From assembly GCA_023055425.1 (NCBI GenBank), contig JALGPY010000003.1, positions 49,771,891 through 49,835,890 of the forward strand: a stretch of 64,000 bases of DNA, in the 5' to 3' direction. Below, one piece after another: positions 59,525 to 64,000 of this stretch; positions within the stretch are counted from its first letter, which is position 1; every line of letters starts with the position of its first letter. The notes beneath the pieces were generated by a model that was not told the origin of the DNA, searched no databases, and saw nothing but the letters and a program-made list of their open reading frames with translations. The DNA comes from Linanthus parryae. Lineage: Eukaryota > Streptophyta > Magnoliopsida > Ericales > Polemoniaceae. Position numbers and translations under genes: made by a program.

Positions 59525-60285
59525 TATATAAACCCTGTCTTTGCCATTTGGGTTCTTCATCCCAAACATGTGCTTTGCCGTGAGTCCTTATGACTGCTGG
59601 CTTCAACGCTTGTTTTTCGTTGATTCATGGCAACTTCAAGTTTTGAATCCTGAGTTTGCGCTTTGTGCCATAGAAATAGTTTCCAAGATCCACTTTATGA
59701 GGCTTATTGCTGTTTATAACCGTCATAAAGAGGATGCAGATAATACCTCATGTGTGTTCGAAGAAATTTCTTCGTGTATTATGTGTGCAGGTCATGTTTC
59801 CGGCCGCCTCGTGGCGAGGTGCAGCGCCGAAGTGACCGTGCTACCGTCTCGTAATGAACGGCGGAATTCTCCTCCAGCATCTCCGGGGAAGAATCCGTTG
59901 CCCTCACATTTGTGAGGTCGGGGTGCTCGTCAATGCCCTTGTCCAACATGACAAGGAATCCATCACCAGAGGAATGACTGCTTCGCCTGTTGTGCGGAGT
60001 ATCCTCTGTCGGCACAGGAAGCTCCTCCGGCGCCTATCTTGGTCAGACAGAGGCTTTTGTCATTCCTTGGGGGCTTGGGCGCATCGTATCCCTGACCTTG
60101 CTGCTAGGGATGTGGCGAATGACGAGTTGATCTCTTCGCGGCAGCATCCCTTTTGCTATAGATTTTTGGCCGCGGATCTGCGTACTGTGCTGCCGGTATC
60201 AGGACCGGTGGATTCTCTCTTTTCTTATTCGAGAGTTCCCTTGGCGCATCTCTGGCTTACCAGCCATTTTTCGAATGTATTGTGA
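59525..60285 (+). CDS. Possible second antisense unit, unknown function
   Basis: TATATAAA (59525-59532) is followed at about 35 bp by a plausible transcription start and an ATG at 59570. A possible intron ends TGTGCAG (59790). Beyond it, a 143-codon frame at 59854-60285 is open to TGA. No family is recognised and codon-level evidence is weak. The matching location of a TATAAA in the older remnant (23395) is the main reason to list it. It could equally be non-coding. Confidence 0.3.
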
Positions 60286-60479
60286 GCCATGTTGGCTGTG
60301 TAGTTAGATGCGAGCTTTTCGCTTGTAAGCTGCTATCTAGATAGATAAATTGTAAGTCATTTGACTCATAATGATATATAGCTTTTGTATCATTTGCTTT
60401 TTTTTGCAACAAAATACGATTTCGCATGCGTTTCGGCTTGTTTCGCCTTGCATAATGCCATGTAATGATTTCTCATGCG

Positions 60480-61790
60480 CAGATGTTTAGCTAGATCATT
60501 CGAGATCGTAATTTCGCAGATGTGCCATTTTGACGAATGGGCTTGCAGGTGTTCGTTGTAAATCGTATGAGATCACGTTCACAACTTTGCTATCATAACA
60601 GATAGTTTTTTTTTTTTACAGATCAATTGAGATCATTGAGCGGTGCGAATTGCTATCATAGAAGATAGGCTTTATTGGAGGATTGCTTGAGATAGTTTCT
60701 CGCATGAATTGCTATCGCAGCAGACAGACCTTTAGAAGGTCTAGCAAGATTGTTCTGCAGTTACGTCATCATTGTAACATACGGACTTGGGTGATCAACT
60801 AAAATCACTTTGCGTACAAATTGCTACCGTAACAGATAGGCTTGAGAAGATCATATAAGATCGCATTTGAGTAAACCGCTATCGTGAGAGATAGGATTTT
60901 GATAATCGATTGAGATCGTTTTTGTATTTTTGCCGCCATCGTAGGAGATAGGCTTTGGATGATCACTTGAGATCGCATTTGCATCGGCTGCCATCATAAG
61001 GGATGGGCTTTAGATGATCAGTTAAAATCGCGTTTATGCTGACCGCTATCGTGAGAGATAGGCTTTGGATGATCATTTAAGATCGCATTTGCATTGGTTA
61101 CCATCGTAAGAGATGGGCTTGTAGATGATCAGTTAAGATCACGTTTATGTTGACTGCTATCGTAAAAGATAGGCTTCGGATGATCACTTAAGATCGCATT
61201 TGTATTGGCTGCCATCGTAAGAGATGGGCTTTTAGATGATCAATTAAGATCACGTTTATGTTGACTGCTATCGTAAAAGATAGGCTTCGGATGATCACTT
61301 AAGATCGCATTTGTATTGGCTGCCATCGTAAGAGATGGGCTTTTAGATGATCAATTAAGATCACGTTTATGTTGACTGCTATCGTAAAAGATAGGCTTCG
61401 GATGATCACTTAAGATCGCATTTGTATTGGCTGCCATCGTAAGAGATGGGCTTTAGATGATCGATTGAGATCGCGTTTGCTATCATATGAGATAGGCTTT
61501 GATGATCAATTAAGATCGCATTTGCGTTTGGCTGCTATCGTAAGAGATAGGCTTTGGTGATCATTTAAGATCGCGTTTGCGTTTGGCTGCTATCGTAAAA
61601 GATAGGCTTTAGATGATCGATCGAGATCGCGTTTGCTATCGTATGAGATAGGCTTTGATGATCAATTAAGATCGCGTTCGCTATCGTAAGAGATAGGCTT
61701 TGATGATCAATCAAGATCGCGTTTGCTATCGTAAGAGATAGGCTTTGATGATCACTTAAGATCGTGTTTGTATTTGTTACTATTGCAGCG
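60480..61790 (+). repeat. Hairpin-rich tandem array between pol and the antisense gene
   Basis: Units of about 45-60 bp combine a CTATCGTAAGAGATAG inverted repeat and a GATCACTTAAGATC palindrome, separated by CGCATTTG-type spacers. A 111-bp higher-order unit is repeated almost exactly three times (about 61122-61455). The array is less regular at its left end. Tat elements are known for fast-changing repeats in this position. Confidence 0.9.
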
Positions 61791-62003
61791 AATAAATCAT
61801 TGGTAACAGTTGTAACAAATTAGATAAAGCGATATAAACAGCTAAAAATATGAACTTCTCATTTGGGAGAATTCTTTTATTATGACATTCTCATATGGGA
61901 GAGATAGGATTACAATCCTCTCATATGGGAGAGGAGATTGCGTTAATCATAGCCACATGAGTCATTAAGCAACGTTATCATAAAACGTATGAAATAAGAG
62001 AAG

Positions 62004-64000
62004 TCAAGGATAGTACTTCTTGATCCAGCGCATGTTGACTGAGCTTGGAGCTGAGGTTGTGCCGTGCAACCTTCGTATGCTGCAGTAGCCGCTATCGAAG
62101 ACTTCTGTGACTTCGAAGGGTCCTTCCCAATTAGCTGCGAACTTTGGGTGAGTCGCTTCTCGCATGCACTGATCAGATGCGCGCAAGACCAGGTCGCCAA
62201 CTGCGAAATCCCTTCGCTGGACTGTCTTGTTATAGGCGCGAGCGATTCTTTCTTGGTACCGCTTGTTAGTCCTTTTGGCTTGTTCTCGCTTTTCTTCCAG
62301 CAAGACTAAATCATGATCGCGTTGATTTTCATAGAGTGCATGGAAGGCCAGCCTTGCCGAATTGACTCTGACCTCCGCAGGTACTACAGCTTCGGCCCCA
62401 TAACATAGTAGAAATGGCGAGGCCCCTGTAGGTGTCCTTGGAGAAGTTCTGTAGGCCCATAGAGCTATGTTAAGGGAGTCGGCCCACTTCTTGTGGTCAT
62501 CTGCGACCATCTTGCTCAGAATTCTCAACAGCGTTTTGTTAGTCGCTTCGGCTTGTCCGTTTCCCTTTGGATAATAGGGGGTAGAGCATATCTGCCTGAT
62601 ATTGTACTCCGCGAGTTTCGTAGCTACCTGACGATTAACAAAAGGAGTACCGTTATCTGAAAGGATAGTGTTTGGGATTCCAAACCTGCATACGATGTTT
62701 TCCTGGATGAAGTTAACCACAGCCAGCGCGTTCGCCGTCTTTAGTGGTATTGCTTCCACCCATTTGGTGAACAGCTCGGTTGCAGTGAGAATGAAGTGGT
62801 TCCCATGTGACGTTGGTCGGATGGGGCCAATGAAGTCCAGAGCCCATGTATGAAATGGCCATGGCGTCCCTAATGCATGTAGATCCACGGCAGGAGCGTG
62901 CACTAGGTTCCCTTTGAATTGGCATTCTTGGCAGCGTCGCACCTTGGTGCGGCAATCGACTTCCATCGTGGGCCAGAAGTATCCGATTGAGAGGAGTTGT
63001 CTGCATAATTTCGCACCTCCCTGGTGTTCCACTTGATGGGAAAGGTCCATGACTTCTTGTGCTTCCCTGCCGTCTAGGCATCGCAGCAAGTTGCCCTCGT
63101 GACCTCTTCGCCAGAGCAGGTTTTCCTGGACCACATATCGAGACGCTTTCCTTTTCAATTTGTCAGCTTCTTTTCTCGATTCTGGTACGGTGCCCTTGGT
63201 GAGGAACTCAAACAATGGCTTCCTCCAATCTGCGTCGTCATCGGTTAGAGCGACGAGTAGAGAGTCTTTGATTAGTGCGCAACTTTCGCACTTCCCTTGT
63301 ATCAGGGCTGCAGCTGTTGACATGCCTGGCCAATGAATGCCATATCTCTGAGCTTTCCTGTAGATTGACACCTCGCTTTCTCCACAAGCGTGTTGGTGAA
63401 TCTTTTCTAACAGCTGTTGTCCCTCTTGCTCGGAGACACATCGCATGAGTATTCCTCCAGGACCCTTGTAGTAAAGGGTGTTGTCGTGGATGCAGTATCC
63501 TTTCGTGAGTACCCAGCTTTCGCTACTGGTGCCTTTCGCAATAGCTTGCAGGATTGCTTTTCGCCAGTCTGCGTCATCCATGTGTTCATCGTCGCACGCA
63601 TCTTCTGTTAATGCCGACGATGTTCGCACTTCGATGGAAATCCTTGCGGGGCACTTGTCTATGCTGACCTTAGATCCCAGAGTTGCTAAGGCGTCTGCAT
63701 GCCTGTTGTCCGCTCGGGGTTTGTGCTCGTATTTCACGTCGCAGAATTGCTGCATCAGCTTTTGCACTAGGGTACGGTATGGCAGGAGGTTGATCTCCTT
63801 TAAACCATATTCGCCCGAGGCCTGCTTAACAATCAGCTTGGAATCTCCCATGACTGTTAAGTTGCTCACTTCCAAAGCTTTCGCCGCACGGAGCCCCGCG
63901 ATCAGAGCCTCGTATTCCGCCTCGTTGTTCGTGACTGCGAAGTTGAGTTTTGCGGACATCTGTATGACTTCCCCGTCCGGCTTTGTCAAGACTATCCCAA
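62004..64000 (-). CDS. Tat-like pol, 3' part: RNase H, doubled zinc-binding region, integrase
   Basis: Open from the window edge to TAA at 62004, about 664 codons. The numbering below counts from a Met codon at 63989. An archaeal-type RNase H comes first (NNEAEYEAL at 21-29, D49 in GDSKL, D99 in ADALA). A zinc-binding region follows twice: the first copy has H198/H200, C234 and C237, the second H318/H322, C353 and C356. Each copy is introduced by DADWRK. The integrase core has D385 (WALDFIG), D445 (SDNGTPF) and E481 (NGQAEATN), a DD35E spacing. The C-terminal domain ends in the WEGPFEV block with no chromodomain. The frame is uninterrupted. The enzyme would process and insert element cDNA in the nucleus. 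Reverse transcriptase and gag lie beyond the window. Confidence 0.92.
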   Translation of the reverse strand, partial: GIVLTKPDGEVIQMSAKLNFAVTNNEAEYEALIAGLRAAKALEVSNLTVMGDSKLIVKQASGEYGLKEINLLPYRTLVQKLMQQFCDVKYEHKPRADNRHADALATLGSKVSIDKCPARISIEVRTSSALTEDACDDEHMDDADWRKAILQAIAKGTSSESWVLTKGYCIHDNTLYYKGPGGILMRCVSEQEGQQLLEKIHQHACGESEVSIYRKAQRYGIHWPGMSTAAALIQGKCESCALIKDSLLVALTDDDADWRKPLFEFLTKGTVPESRKEADKLKRKASRYVVQENLLWRRGHEGNLLRCLDGREAQEVMDLSHQVEHQGGAKLCRQLLSIGYFWPTMEVDCRTKVRRCQECQFKGNLVHAPAVDLHALGTPWPFHTWALDFIGPIRPTSHGNHFILTATELFTKWVEAIPLKTANALAVVNFIQENIVCRFGIPNTILSDNGTPFVNRQVATKLAEYNIRQICSTPYYPKGNGQAEATNKTLLRILSKMVADDHKKWADSLNIALWAYRTSPRTPTGASPFLLCYGAEAVVPAEVRVNSARLAFHALYENQRDHDLVLLEEKREQAKRTNKRYQERIARAYNKTVQRRDFAVGDLVLRASDQCMREATHPKFAANWEGPFEVTEVFDSGYCSIRRLHGTTSAPSSVNMRWIKKYYP

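Larger units (their letters stand above)
53511..64000 (-). mobile_element. Tat-like Ty3/gypsy retrotransposon with antisense gene, partial
   Basis: From left to right: 3' LTR (53511-54136), polypurine tract (minus, 54137-54150), an antisense five-exon gene (54819-59098), a possible second antisense unit (59525-60285), a repeat array (60480-61790) and the 3' part of pol (62004-64000, minus). The reverse transcriptase, gag and 5' LTR would lie beyond the window. A second, archaeal-type RNase H next to integrase and an extra antisense gene between pol and LTR are known from the Tat lineage. It interrupts the right LTR of a Copia-like element after ACTAG. Confidence 0.85.

Noticed and set aside
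60480..61790. CRISPR-like regular repeats
   Set aside because: Plant DNA; the spacers are not unique and the units are imperfect tandem copies in a retrotransposon.

Overview
This window is plant nuclear DNA. The evidence is spliceosomal introns with GT..AG borders, TATA boxes, SIRE-like Copia, Ty3/gypsy and L1-type LINE sequence, hAT and Mutator-like elements, and one ordinary host gene for a type-I DnaJ co-chaperone with a plant-style C-terminal CaaX box. The species cannot be named from the sequence. Most of the 64 kb is transposable elements inserted into one another.

Region by region. About 1-2.9 kb holds the last exon of a mitochondrial glycoprotein (MAM33/p32) family gene, with non-coding DNA around it. 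About 2.9-3.5 kb is a decayed LINE 3' fragment. From about 3.5 to 42.5 kb I read a single old LINE (ORF1 tail plus most of ORF2, + strand) split into four pieces. Piece 1/2 is split by a Mutator-like element (3705-5426, 9-bp duplication). Piece 2/3 is split by an old Tat-like Ty3/gypsy remnant (about 6002-27240). Piece 3/4 is split by a solo LTR (28799-40697, 5-bp duplication GTTAC). The Tat-like remnant itself contains a young element with giant LTRs (8701-15774), a 3-kb solo LTR (16753-19739), two opposite solo LTRs of one family (20341-21754 and 25652-27037) and a TRIM (24223-24816). The solo LTR at 28799-40697 contains an hAT-like MITE and a complete but broken SIRE-type Copia element (30828-39749, minus strand).

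42.6-47.9 kb is the DnaJ gene: six coding exons, 420 codons, uninterrupted. 48.4-50.9 kb is a second LINE ORF1 fragment split by a 1.3-kb hAT-like element. 50.9-53.5 kb is a non-autonomous Copia-like element whose right LTR is cut by a second, much better preserved Tat-like gypsy element (53511 to beyond 64000, minus strand).

The second Tat-like element is the most interesting object. Its pol gene (RNase H, a doubled zinc-binding region, DD35E integrase) runs on the minus strand. On the opposite strand, between pol and the 3' LTR, lies an intact five-exon gene (54819-59098, 1,261 codons) with a plant-mobile-domain-like N-terminal half. It is followed by a possible second small transcription unit and a 1.3-kb array of hairpin-forming repeats. 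The old Tat-like remnant at 6-27 kb shows the same order of parts in decayed form, so the antisense module looks like an inherited part of the family.
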